Assembly (NCBI GenBank): GCA_937890965.1
Contig: CALAEG010000236.1
Span: 1 to 32,025, forward strand
Direction: 5' to 3'
From: an uncultured Caulobacteraceae bacterium
GTDB taxonomy: Bacteria > Pseudomonadota > Alphaproteobacteria > Caulobacterales > Caulobacteraceae
Length of the DNA: 32,025 nt
Shown here: positions 17,434 through 26,147 of the stretch, piece by piece
Layout: the number at the start of each line of letters is the position of its first letter
How positions within the stretch are numbered: position 1 is the stretch's first letter
Made by a program: the position numbers and the translations under genes
Notes under the pieces: generated by a model
What the model was told of the DNA's origin: nothing
Database searches by the model: none
The model's input: only the letters and a program-made list of their open reading frames with translations

Positions 17434-17518
17434 TTGCTTCGGAAGGCCGTCGGGAGGCAGATCATTTGGATCGGGCCGGCGCGATGTGCCACCCTCCGCC
17501 AGGGACGGGAGGCGGGCG

Positions 17519-19060
17519 ATGAGCGAACTCTATCCGGTGGCGGAAAAGTCGGTGGTCGACCTGCAGGCCGACATGGCCGCGGGGAGCGTGGACTCGGCGG
17601 GTCTGGTGGCGGCCTATCTGGCCAGGATCGAGGCGATCGATCGGTCGGGCCCCACCCTGCGCAGCGTGATCGCGCTCAATCCGAAGGCGCTGGACGATGC
17701 GCGGCGGCTGGACGACGAACGGCGGGCTGGCGCGCTGCGCGGGCCGCTGCACGGCGTACCGGTGCTGGTGAAGGACAATATCGACACCGACGATGGCACG
17801 GCGACCACGGCGGGCTCGCTGGCGCTGGCCGAAAACGTCACCCTGCGCGACGCACCGGTTGTTGCGCGGTTGAAGGCGGCGGGCGCGGTCATCCTGGGCA
17901 AGACCAACCTCTCCGAATGGGCCAATACCCGCTCGACCCGCTCGGTCAGCGGTTGGTCGGCCGTCGGGGGCCTGGTGAAGAACCCCTATGTGCTGGACCG
18001 AAGCGCTTCCGGCTCGTCGTCGGGGACGGGGTCGGCCATCGCCGCCTCTCTGGCCGCGGTCGGCGTCGGCACCGAGACCGACGGGTCGGTCACCGCGCCA
18101 TCCTCGGTCGCCGGCCTGGTGGGACTGAAGCCCACGGTCGGCCTGGTCTCGCGCACCCATGTCGTGCCCATCTCGCACAGCCAAGACACGCCGGGGCCCA
18201 TGGCGCGCAGCGTCAGGGACGCCGCCATCCTGCTCACGGCCATGGCCGGCGCCGATCCGGCCGACCCGTCGACGGCGCAGGCCGACACGCACGCTTGCGA
18301 CTATGTCGTCGGGCTCGAGGCTGCCAGCCTGACGGGCAAGCGGCTCGGCCTTCTCAGCTTCGCCGCCAGCCTCTCGCCGACGGTCGACACGGTGTTCGCC
18401 GAGGCGGTGGCGCTGTTGAAGGGGCAGGGCGCCGAGGTGGTCGAGCTTGCCGACTACAAGCCGCCAGCCGAGTTGCGCGCCAATGAGCGCGCCGTCCTGC
18501 TGAGCGAACTGAAAAGCGACCTCAACGCCTATCTCGCCACCACGCCGGCGGCGGTGAAGACGCGCACCCTGGCCGATCTGATCGCCTTCAATGGCGCCAG
18601 CGCGCGGGAGATGGCGCTGTTCGGCCAAGATTTCTTCGAACAGGCCGAGGCCACGACGGGGCCGACCGACGGGGCCTATCTCAAGGCGCGGGCCGACGGC
18701 TTGCGCCAGGCCGGCGCGGAGGGGATCGACAGGCTGATCGCCGAGCACCGGCTCGACGCGCTGATCGCGCCCAGCTACGGGCCGGCCTCGCGGTTCGATT
18801 TCGCCGCTGGCGACCACATCGCCAGCCGCTCATCGCACCTGCCGGCCGTGTCCGGCCATCCGCACCTGACCGTGCCCATGGGCCAGGTCCAGGGCCTGCC
18901 CGTCGGCCTCTCCTTCATCGGCCCGGCCTGGAGCGAGGCCGTGCTGCTGGCCCTGGGCTACGCCTTCGAGCAGGCGGCCCAGGCGCGCAGACCTCCGACC
19001 TACATCGCGTCCCTGGAGACAACGCCGCAGGCGGCGCAGGCGACCGCGCCAAATGCCTGA
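17519..19060 (+). CDS. Amidase (amidase signature family)
   Basis: GVPVLVKDNIDTDDGTATTAGSLAL, GKTNLSEWAN, DRSASGSSSGTGSAIAASLAAVGVGTETDGSV...: amidase signature Ser-cisSer-Lys region. Start ATG 17519. Confidence 0.94.
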   Translation: MSELYPVAEKSVVDLQADMAAGSVDSAGLVAAYLARIEAIDRSGPTLRSVIALNPKALDDARRLDDERRAGALRGPLHGVPVLVKDNIDTDDGTATTAGSLALAENVTLRDAPVVARLKAAGAVILGKTNLSEWANTRSTRSVSGWSAVGGLVKNPYVLDRSASGSSSGTGSAIAASLAAVGVGTETDGSVTAPSSVAGLVGLKPTVGLVSRTHVVPISHSQDTPGPMARSVRDAAILLTAMAGADPADPSTAQADTHACDYVVGLEAASLTGKRLGLLSFAASLSPTVDTVFAEAVALLKGQGAEVVELADYKPPAELRANERAVLLSELKSDLNAYLATTPAAVKTRTLADLIAFNGASAREMALFGQDFFEQAEATTGPTDGAYLKARADGLRQAGAEGIDRLIAEHRLDALIAPSYGPASRFDFAAGDHIASRSSHLPAVSGHPHLTVPMGQVQGLPVGLSFIGPAWSEAVLLALGYAFEQAAQARRPPTYIASLETTPQAAQATAPNA

Positions 19061-19079
19061 TCGGCCAGTGGTTGCGGGA

Positions 19080-19433
19080 TCAAGTCCCAGGGGTGACGCG
19101 GGGCGCCAGATAGGCATGCAGGGCCGCGACCACCTGGGCGCCCTCGCCGACGGCGGCGGCGACGCGTTTGACCGAGCCTGAGCGCACGTCGCCGATGGCG
19201 AAGGCGCCGGCAAGGCTGGTCTCGAGCGGAGGCCGGCCCGCCTCGGCTTCGGCGCCGGTCGTCACGAACCCCTTGGCGTCGAGCATTACGCCGGATCCGG
19301 CCAGCCAGGCCTCATCCTCGGCGTAGGCGCGGGGCTCGCCGAAGCGGCGGAGGCGTTCGAGCTCCGCGTGGGTCAGCGTCGGGAACCGCTCCTCGCGGCG
19401 CACGTCGAGTATGGAATTGGTGGGCTCGGCCAT
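19080..19433 (-). pseudogene. Remnant of cNMP-binding-domain/thioredoxin-reductase-like FAD oxidoreductase (in-frame internal deletion)
   Basis: MAEPTNSILDVRREERFPTLTHAELERLRRFGEPRAYAEDEA (regulatory-domain-like N-terminus) is joined directly to WLAGSGVMLDAKGFVTTG...LETSLAGAFAIGDVRSGSVKRVAAAVGEGAQVVAALHAYLA (TrxB-like C-terminus). FAD/NAD Rossmann motifs and the CxxC centre are absent. Confidence 0.72.
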
Positions 19434-19508
19434 GCCGCCAAGCCTAGGCCGACGAGGCGCCGCAGACCAAGCTCAACCGTGGGCGCCCTCCCCGGCAACG
19501 CCGAGTGC

Positions 19509-19814
19509 TCAGTAATAGCGCGGGATGGGTCCCACTTGCGGGGTCATGCGGTCGGAAAGATCGAACATCACCTCGTCGATGTAACACCAGCCCCAGCCTT
19601 CCGGCGGGTCATAGCCCTCGATGATCGGATGGTTGGTGGCATGGAAATGCTTGGTCGCGTGCTGGTTGGGGGAGTCGTCGCAACAGCCGACATGGCCGCA
19701 GGTGCGGCAGATGCGCAGGTGCAGCCAGATGTCGCCGCTCTTCAGGCACTCCTCGCAGCCCTTGGCGCTGGGGGTGACCGTCCGGATGGTTCCCAAGTGG
19801 GCGCAGTCGCTCAT
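19509..19814 (-). CDS. UBP-type zinc finger domain-containing protein
   Basis: CAHLGTIRTVTPSAKGCEECLKSGDIWLHLRICRTCGHVGCCDDSPNQHATKHFHATNHPIIEGYDPPEGWGWCYIDEVMFD. Confidence 0.93.
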   Translation of the reverse strand: MSDCAHLGTIRTVTPSAKGCEECLKSGDIWLHLRICRTCGHVGCCDDSPNQHATKHFHATNHPIIEGYDPPEGWGWCYIDEVMFDLSDRMTPQVGPIPRYY

Positions 19815-20890
19815 GCCTCGCCTCTGCTCAGCCAGTCCAGGATCGCCGGGTTTTCCTCGCGCGGATAGGCGTGGCTGAGGTCGGCGATCTCGCGATAGGT
19901 GACATTCGCGCCGGCCGCGGTCAGGGCCTCGTTGGCGCCGCGCGCGACATCGATGGAGAACATCCAGTCCAGCGCCCCATGCACCAGATAGATGGGCAGA
20001 CCTGTGATCCGCTCGGGATCGGCCATCTGGGCGATCATCGGGTGGAAGGAGGCGGAGACCGGGGCGAGATGTGTGAAGGGCGAGCCGGCCTCCAGGCCGC
20101 TGACATAGGTGAAGGTGCCACCGTCGCTCATGCCGGTCAGCAGCAGGCGCCGCTCGTCGAGGTTCCAGCCCCGGCGCGCCAGATCGAGGATGCGGGCGAG
20201 GTTGGGGGTGTCGCCGTCCGGCCCGGACAGCGCCCAGGTGGGGCCGACGGCGGTGGGGGCGATCAGGATGGCGCCCTGGCCGCGGGCGTCGCGCAGCCAG
20301 CTCCACAAAAAGCCGCGCCCGTTGCCGCCGCCGCCGTGCAGGGCCATGACCAGCGGCCATTTTCGCTCGGGCGTGTAGTCCTCGGGCACGTACATGGAAA
20401 AGCCGCCGCGTCCGCCCGGCTCGTCGTCGATATGCACCAGGCCCGCACCCTCGCGCGGCTCGGCCCCGGTCAAGCGGGCCTGGAGAGCCGGGTCGTCGCG
20501 GCGAGCCGGAGCCAGGAAGAAGCGGCTGACCGGCGGCAGGCCGGCGGCGAGCGGGTAGAGCGCTTCCTGGGCGCGCGGCAACAGGCGCAAGGCGCGGAAG
20601 GCGGCCCTCAGGCCGTCGGCCTCGTCCGGCGCAGCGCGCAGGCCGTCGAAGGCGTCGAGCACTGCGTCCCTGGCCGTCTGGAGCCGTTCGCGCATCGGCG
20701 CCAGATCCTCCGGCCAGGCCTCCAGCCTGGGCCGAACCAGGCGCAGCGCCGCGTCGGGCGAACCGACGGTCTCCAGCACCAGGCCATACTGGGACGGGTT
20801 CAGGTTGCGGGCGACGAAGCCCAGCGCCTCCAGCGACCGCAGCAGCGGCGGCAAGAGCATCGTCAGGTCGTCGAGAACGCCATCTTCCAA
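19811..20890 (-). CDS. alpha/beta hydrolase (phospholipase/carboxylesterase-like)
   Basis: PLVMALHGGGGNGRGFLWSWL, nucleophile elbow GMSDGG, DLSHAYP catalytic His context; helical N-terminal extension. Confidence 0.87.
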   Translation of the reverse strand: MEDGVLDDLTMLLPPLLRSLEALGFVARNLNPSQYGLVLETVGSPDAALRLVRPRLEAWPEDLAPMRERLQTARDAVLDAFDGLRAAPDEADGLRAAFRALRLLPRAQEALYPLAAGLPPVSRFFLAPARRDDPALQARLTGAEPREGAGLVHIDDEPGGRGGFSMYVPEDYTPERKWPLVMALHGGGGNGRGFLWSWLRDARGQGAILIAPTAVGPTWALSGPDGDTPNLARILDLARRGWNLDERRLLLTGMSDGGTFTYVSGLEAGSPFTHLAPVSASFHPMIAQMADPERITGLPIYLVHGALDWMFSIDVARGANEALTAAGANVTYREIADLSHAYPREENPAILDWLSRGEA

Positions 20891-20922
20891 CCTGGTCTCC
20901 CGCGATCGGTTTTGCAGCCCGC

Positions 20923-22596
20923 TTGGCGCAGGCTAAACCTTCGCGCCATGCAAGGTCCAACCCATTGCGGTCACGCCCGCTGAGCCCGCGCTCCGACGCG
21001 GTGATCATCGGCGGCGGCCATAACGGCCTGGTCTGCGCCTTCTATCTGGCGCGGGCGGGGCTGAAGGTGCGGGTGCTGGAACGCCGCGGCATCGTCGGCG
21101 GCACGGCGGTGACCGAGGAATTCCACCCCGGTTTCCGCAACTCGACGGCCAGCTACACGGTCAGCCTGCTGAACCCGAAGGTGATCGCCGACATGCGGCT
21201 GGCCGAGCGGGGCTTGCGCATCGTCGAGCGGCCGATCTCAAACTTCCTGCCCCAGGCCGACGGCGGCTATCTGAAGCTGGGCGGCGGGCTGGAGCGCACG
21301 CAAGCCGAGTTTCGCCGCTTCTCCACCCACGATGCCGAAGTGCTGCCGGCCTATTACGACGCGCTGGAGGGGGTGGCCGAGGTGTTGCGCGACCTGGCGC
21401 TGAAGACGCCGCCAAACGCCGGCGGCGGCTTGCGGTCGCTGCTGGCGGCGGCGACGCAGGGGCGGCGTCTGGCCGCGATGCCGCTGGAGCGGCAGCGCGA
21501 TACCCTCGACCTGTTCACCAAGAGCGCGCGGGCCTTTCTGGACGGCTGGTTCGAGAGCGAGGCGGTCAAGGCCGCCTTCGGCTTCGACGCCGTGGTCGGC
21601 AACTATGCCAGCCCGGACACGCCAGGCTCGGCCTATGTGCTGCTGCACCACGTGTTCGGCGAGGTGAACGGCAAGAAGGGCGCCTGGGGCCATGCCATCG
21701 GCGGCATGGGCGCGATCACCCAGGGCATGGCCGAGGCCTGTCGCGAGGCGGGCGTTGAGATCGAACTCGATGCGCCGGTGGCTCGGGTGCTGGTGGAGAT
21801 GGGAACGGCGGTCGGGGTGCGTCTGGAGTCCGGAGCGGAGGTGTTCGGCGCGGTGATCGTCGCCAATGTCGGCCCGCGCATCCTCTATGAGCGGCTGATC
21901 GACGCCGCCGACCTGGCGCCGGACTTCCTCAGGCGCATGGCCGGCTTCAAGACCGGGTCGGGCACCTTCCGGATGAACGTCGCGCTGTCCGAACTGCCGG
22001 ACTTCACCTGCCTGCCCGGCAAGGCGATGGCCGAGCATCACCGAAGTGGCATCATCATCGCGCCGACGCTGGACTATATGGACCGCGCCTTCACCGACGC
22101 GCGCCGGTTCGGCTGGTCGAAAGCGCCCATCGTCGAAATGCTGATCCCGTCCACGGTCGACGACAGCCTGGCCCCTCCGGGCGCCCATGTGGCCAGCCTG
22201 TTCTGCCAGCAGTTCGCCCCGGTGCTGCCGGATGGCCGCAGCTGGGACGACGAGCGGGAGGCGGCGGCCGACCTGATTGTCGAGACGGTCGACGCCGTCG
22301 CCCCTAACTTCAAAGCCGCGATCCTCGGGCGGATGATCCTTTCGCCGCTCGACTTGGAGCGAACGTTCGGCCTGGCCGGTGGCGACATCTTCCACGGCGC
22401 GCTCAGCCTCGACCAGCTCTGGGCGGCGCGGCCCGTGCTTGGCCACGGCGACTATCGCGGGCCGCTGAAGGGGCTCTACATGTGCGGGGCCGGGACCCAT
22501 CCCGGGGGCGGCGTCACCGGCGCGCCGGGCCACAACGCCGCCCGTGAGATCCTGGCCGATCGCGGTCTCTTCGGGCGCATCCTCGGGCGCGGTTAG
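20923..22596 (+). CDS. FAD-dependent oxidoreductase, phytoene desaturase/PYROXD2-like
   Basis: DAVIIGGGHNGLVCAFYLARAGLKVRVLERRGIVGGTAVTEEFHPGFRNSTASY; C-terminal GLYMCGAGTHPGGGVTGAPGHNAAREIL. Start codon uncertain. Confidence 0.93.
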   Translation: MAQAKPSRHARSNPLRSRPLSPRSDAVIIGGGHNGLVCAFYLARAGLKVRVLERRGIVGGTAVTEEFHPGFRNSTASYTVSLLNPKVIADMRLAERGLRIVERPISNFLPQADGGYLKLGGGLERTQAEFRRFSTHDAEVLPAYYDALEGVAEVLRDLALKTPPNAGGGLRSLLAAATQGRRLAAMPLERQRDTLDLFTKSARAFLDGWFESEAVKAAFGFDAVVGNYASPDTPGSAYVLLHHVFGEVNGKKGAWGHAIGGMGAITQGMAEACREAGVEIELDAPVARVLVEMGTAVGVRLESGAEVFGAVIVANVGPRILYERLIDAADLAPDFLRRMAGFKTGSGTFRMNVALSELPDFTCLPGKAMAEHHRSGIIIAPTLDYMDRAFTDARRFGWSKAPIVEMLIPSTVDDSLAPPGAHVASLFCQQFAPVLPDGRSWDDEREAAADLIVETVDAVAPNFKAAILGRMILSPLDLERTFGLAGGDIFHGALSLDQLWAARPVLGHGDYRGPLKGLYMCGAGTHPGGGVTGAPGHNAAREILADRGLFGRILGRG

Positions 22597-22671
22597 CGGG
22601 CAAGCCCATTGCCCGCACCGGCGTTTCCTGACAGGATTTTCGAAACACGTTCTTATTTGTTCGCGGACCCC

Positions 22672-22878
22672 ATGCCCCTCACCCCCCAGCGCCGCTTCGT
22701 CACGCCCGAGCCCGACGAGACGGTCGAGCATCTCGCCGCCCGCGCCCTGCCGGGCGAGGCCCTGGAGGGCGCCGTCGAGCGCATCAAGGGCTGGAACCTG
22801 CACATCTTCGCCATGCGCCGCCCGCGCGGCCTGCTGCTCGGCAGTGACGTGGTCTTCGTCGAGCCGCCTCAGGCATGA
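22672..22878 (+). CDS. small LysM-like protein, unknown function
   Basis: 68 aa MPLTPQRRFVTPEPDETVEHLAARALPGEALEGAVERIKGWNLHIFAMRRPRGLLLGSDVVFVEPPQA; resembles a LysM/tail-protein-X pattern (dT...A.R.lpg....AverI..WN......LL.gdvvfV). Confidence 0.68.
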   Translation: MPLTPQRRFVTPEPDETVEHLAARALPGEALEGAVERIKGWNLHIFAMRRPRGLLLGSDVVFVEPPQA

Positions 22879-23102
22879 GCGTCGCGGCCGTCCATAACGA
22901 GGCGACCATCGTCGGCGCCGAGATCGCCGGCGGCCATGACGGGACCGCCGAGATGGTGGTCTCGATCCAATATGAGAACGGCGTCACGGGGTCAGTGACC
23001 CTCGACGCCGACACCGGCGTCAGCGTCATGAAGGCGTGCGGCGCGGCCGATCTGGCGGCGCTGATCGGGCGGCCGTGGCGCGAGATTTCCAAGGGACTTT
23101 GA
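22875..23102 (+). CDS. hypothetical small protein
   Basis: 75 aa; ATGA overlap with the preceding gene and 2 bp from the next CDS; MSVAAVHNEATIVGAEIAGGHDGTAEMVVSIQYENGVTGSVTLDADTGVSVMKACGAADLAALIGRPWREISKGL. Confidence 0.68.
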   Translation: MSVAAVHNEATIVGAEIAGGHDGTAEMVVSIQYENGVTGSVTLDADTGVSVMKACGAADLAALIGRPWREISKGL

Positions 23103-23104
23103 AC

Positions 23105-24772
23105 ATGTACGACATCCTGATCAGGGGCGGATTGGTGGTCGACGGCTCGGGCGCGCCCGGCCATCTGGCCGATGTTGCGGTCAAGGACGGCCGCATCGCC
23201 GCGGTGGGCGCGAACCTGCCCGGCGAGGCCTTGCAGGTGATCGAGGCCGGCGGCCAAGTGGTCGCGCCGGGCTTCATCGATCCGCATACCCATTTCGACG
23301 TGCAGCTGCTCTGGGACGGCGCGGCGCGGCCGGCCCTGGAGCACGGCATCACCTCAATCGTGCCCGGCAACTGCTCGCTGTCGCTGGCTCCGCTGAAGGC
23401 TGGCGACCGGGCGGGCCTGATCGGCATGTTCCAGCAGATCGAGGAATTGCCGCCGGAGGCCTTCACCCAGGCCTTCGAATGGACCTGGGAGGATTTCGCC
23501 GGCTATCGCGCGGCGCTGGAGAAGAGCCTGTCGATCAATGTCGCGCCGCTGGTCGGCCACAGCGTCATCCGGCTCTGGGTGATGGGCGCCGACGCTCAAC
23601 AGCGCGCCGCGCGCCCGGACGAGATCGTCGCCATGCAGGACCTGCTGCGCGAATGCCTTCAGGCCGGCGCCGTCGGCCTCTCGACCAGCTTTGTCGATGT
23701 CGATGAAAAGGCGCGGCCGGTGCCCAGCCGCTTCGCCCAGTTCGACGAGCTGGACGCGCTTTGCGCCGTGCTCGGCGAGTTCGGCCGCATGCTGCAGATC
23801 GTCCCGGAATTCTACGACACCGACATCACCATCGCCCGCATCGACCAGCTGGCCGAGCTGTCGCTGAAGCACGGCATCCCGACTACCTTCTCTCCCGTGT
23901 TCGACAGCCATTTGACGCCCCAGGCCGCGCCGCGCCAGCTGGCCCGGGTCGCCGAGCAGTTCGCCCGCGGCGCGCGGGTCTGGCCGCAGATGCAGACCCG
24001 GCCGATCGACATCAGCTTTTCGCTGCTCAGGCCCAGCCTGTTTTTCGCCCGCCTGCCGACCTGGATGCGCACCCTGCGCCTGCCTCTGGATGAGCGGATG
24101 GCGGCGCTGAAAGACCCGGCGACGGCCGACAGGCTGGTGACGGACGCTGGTCCCGATGGCGGTGCGCGGCTGATGGGCGACCTGATCGCCCGCGGCGGCG
24201 ACGCCATCCCGCCTGCGTTCGCCGGCCGCACGCTTGGCGAGATCGCCGCCGAGCGGGGCGAGGTCCCGGCCAGGACCCTGATCACCCTGTCGGTCGAGCA
24301 CGGCCTGGACGTGGCCTTCCTCGCCGCCAACCGAGGCCACGACCGCACCGACCGCATCGGCCCGATGCTGGCCGATCCGCTGGTGCATATCGGCGCCAGC
24401 GACGGCGGGGCGCACATCGCCTCCTTCGCCACCTACGGCGACACCGGCTTTCTGTTCAGCGAGTATGTGCGCAAGGCGGGCGTGCTGACGCTGGAAGCGG
24501 CGGTGAAGAAGATCACCTCCGACACCGCCGCCATCTGGGGCCTGAAGGATCGCGGGTCTTTGACGCCAGGCTATGCCGCCGACATCGTCGTCTTCGATGC
24601 CGCCACCATCGGCCGGGGCGAAGAGCGGCCGGTGTTCGACATGCCCGGCGACGGCATGCGCTATGTGCGCGACTCGGTCGGGATCGACACCGTCGTGGTC
24701 AATGGCGAGGTCGCCTGGGCCAAGGGCGAATACTCCGGCTCGGCGTCGGGAGAGATCTGCGGGATTGCCTAG
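23105..24772 (+). CDS. N-acyl-D-amino-acid deacylase-like amidohydrolase
   Basis: MYDILIRGGLVVDGSGAPGHLADVAVKDGRIAAVG...APGFIDPHTHFDVQLLWDGAARPALEHGITSIVPGNCSLSLAP...GASDGGAHIASFATYGDTGFLF. Confidence 0.92.
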   Translation: MYDILIRGGLVVDGSGAPGHLADVAVKDGRIAAVGANLPGEALQVIEAGGQVVAPGFIDPHTHFDVQLLWDGAARPALEHGITSIVPGNCSLSLAPLKAGDRAGLIGMFQQIEELPPEAFTQAFEWTWEDFAGYRAALEKSLSINVAPLVGHSVIRLWVMGADAQQRAARPDEIVAMQDLLRECLQAGAVGLSTSFVDVDEKARPVPSRFAQFDELDALCAVLGEFGRMLQIVPEFYDTDITIARIDQLAELSLKHGIPTTFSPVFDSHLTPQAAPRQLARVAEQFARGARVWPQMQTRPIDISFSLLRPSLFFARLPTWMRTLRLPLDERMAALKDPATADRLVTDAGPDGGARLMGDLIARGGDAIPPAFAGRTLGEIAAERGEVPARTLITLSVEHGLDVAFLAANRGHDRTDRIGPMLADPLVHIGASDGGAHIASFATYGDTGFLFSEYVRKAGVLTLEAAVKKITSDTAAIWGLKDRGSLTPGYAADIVVFDAATIGRGEERPVFDMPGDGMRYVRDSVGIDTVVVNGEVAWAKGEYSGSASGEICGIA

Positions 24773-24827
24773 AGCGGGTTGAGGAAGAGGCGACCGCTCA
24801 AGCGTCGCCAAACCAAGGGAGGACGTC

Positions 24828-25982
24828 ATGGCCGACGGCTTTGTGCTCGAAATTCCCGAAATGGTCGGCATCGCACTGTCGCCCCAGCGTAAGCCCCAGG
24901 CGGCGACCAAGGCCTGGCCCAGGGGCACGCGGATCATCTCCGCCGACAGCCACATGCTGGAGCCCGACTGCTGGGTCGACCGCTTCCCCGAGCACCTGAA
25001 GGACCAGGCGCCGCGGATGGAGTTCAAGGACGGCGGCTGGCAGCTCAGCGTCAACGGCCGGCAGATGACCCCGCCGCACATCGCCGCCGGCCTTTGCACG
25101 TCGCTGGAGTGCACGCCCGGCTTCACCGACATCGACGCGCGCCTGGCCGACCTGGACGTGGAAGGGGTCGAGAAGGAGCTGATCTTCCCGCAGCGCCTGT
25201 TCGGCCTCTACATGTTCGGCAAGATGATGAACCGGCCCGAGACCTTCGGCGCCTATAACGAGCACATCGCGGAGGCCTGCGCGGCCGGCAAGGGCCGGCT
25301 CTTTCCGGTCATGGTGCCCAACTATTGGGACCCGGCGCTGGCGAAGTCGTCGGTCGACCGTTGCCAGGCGCTTGGCGCCCACTGCCTGATGGTTCCGATC
25401 AAGCCCGGCGACGATGTCGACGACGAGCCGATCCAGTACTCCAACCCCAAGCTGGACCCGCTCTGGGATGCGGTCGCGGAGTCCGGCATCCCGCTCTGCT
25501 TCCACATCGGCGAGGCGATCCCGACCGCGGCGCCGGGAGCGGCGGGCACCTTCGTGCTGACCCAGATGCAGGGCTTTCGCCATATCTGGGGCCAGCTCAC
25601 CTTCGGGGGGGTGTTCGACCGCTTCCCCAAGCTCAAGGTGGTGTTCGTCGAGGGCGGCATCTGCTGGGTCGCGTCGATGCTCCACGACGCCGACATGATC
25701 TACAATTCATTCCCGACCGCGATGAACCCCAAGCTGGCGCATCCGCCAAGCTGGTACTGGTTCAACCACTGCTATGCGACCTTCATGACCGATCCGGCCG
25801 GGCTGGAGCTCTTACATCGCATCGGCGCCGACCGGGTGATGTGGTCGAGCGACTATCCGCACCAGGAAAGCACCTTCGGCTATACCCGCAGCGCCATCCA
25901 GGCGGTGTTCGACGCCACCACGGTGAAGAACGCCCAGATGATCCTGGGCAAGACCGCGCTGGACGTCTTCGACATGAAGTAG
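24828..25982 (+). CDS. Amidohydrolase family (metal-dependent TIM-barrel hydrolase)
   Basis: IISADSHMLEPDCWVDRFPEHLKDQAPRM...FHIGEAIP...FVEGGICWVASMLHDAD...MWSSDYPHQESTFGYTRSAIQAVFD. Confidence 0.92.
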   Translation: MADGFVLEIPEMVGIALSPQRKPQAATKAWPRGTRIISADSHMLEPDCWVDRFPEHLKDQAPRMEFKDGGWQLSVNGRQMTPPHIAAGLCTSLECTPGFTDIDARLADLDVEGVEKELIFPQRLFGLYMFGKMMNRPETFGAYNEHIAEACAAGKGRLFPVMVPNYWDPALAKSSVDRCQALGAHCLMVPIKPGDDVDDEPIQYSNPKLDPLWDAVAESGIPLCFHIGEAIPTAAPGAAGTFVLTQMQGFRHIWGQLTFGGVFDRFPKLKVVFVEGGICWVASMLHDADMIYNSFPTAMNPKLAHPPSWYWFNHCYATFMTDPAGLELLHRIGADRVMWSSDYPHQESTFGYTRSAIQAVFDATTVKNAQMILGKTALDVFDMK

Positions 25983-26147
25983 GGGCCGGATCGCCATGTC
26001 GGCTTTCGACCAAGGCCGACCTCGCCCGTCGGTCCGACGCGGCGAGTGACAGGAAACGCTAGGTCCCGTAGTAACCCGTGCCCGGGTAGGTGCAGACGGA
26101 GCTTTCCCTTGCAGGCGTCTGAGGTTTCCCGTGCGGTGGCTGCGGCC

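Noticed and set aside
21238-22803. 521-aa antisense ORF over the FAD oxidoreductase
   Set aside because: His/Arg/Gly-rich antisense frame, no recognisable domain.
23354-25132. 592-aa antisense ORF over the amidohydrolases
   Set aside because: Long but composition-driven; the sense frames encode clear amidohydrolases.
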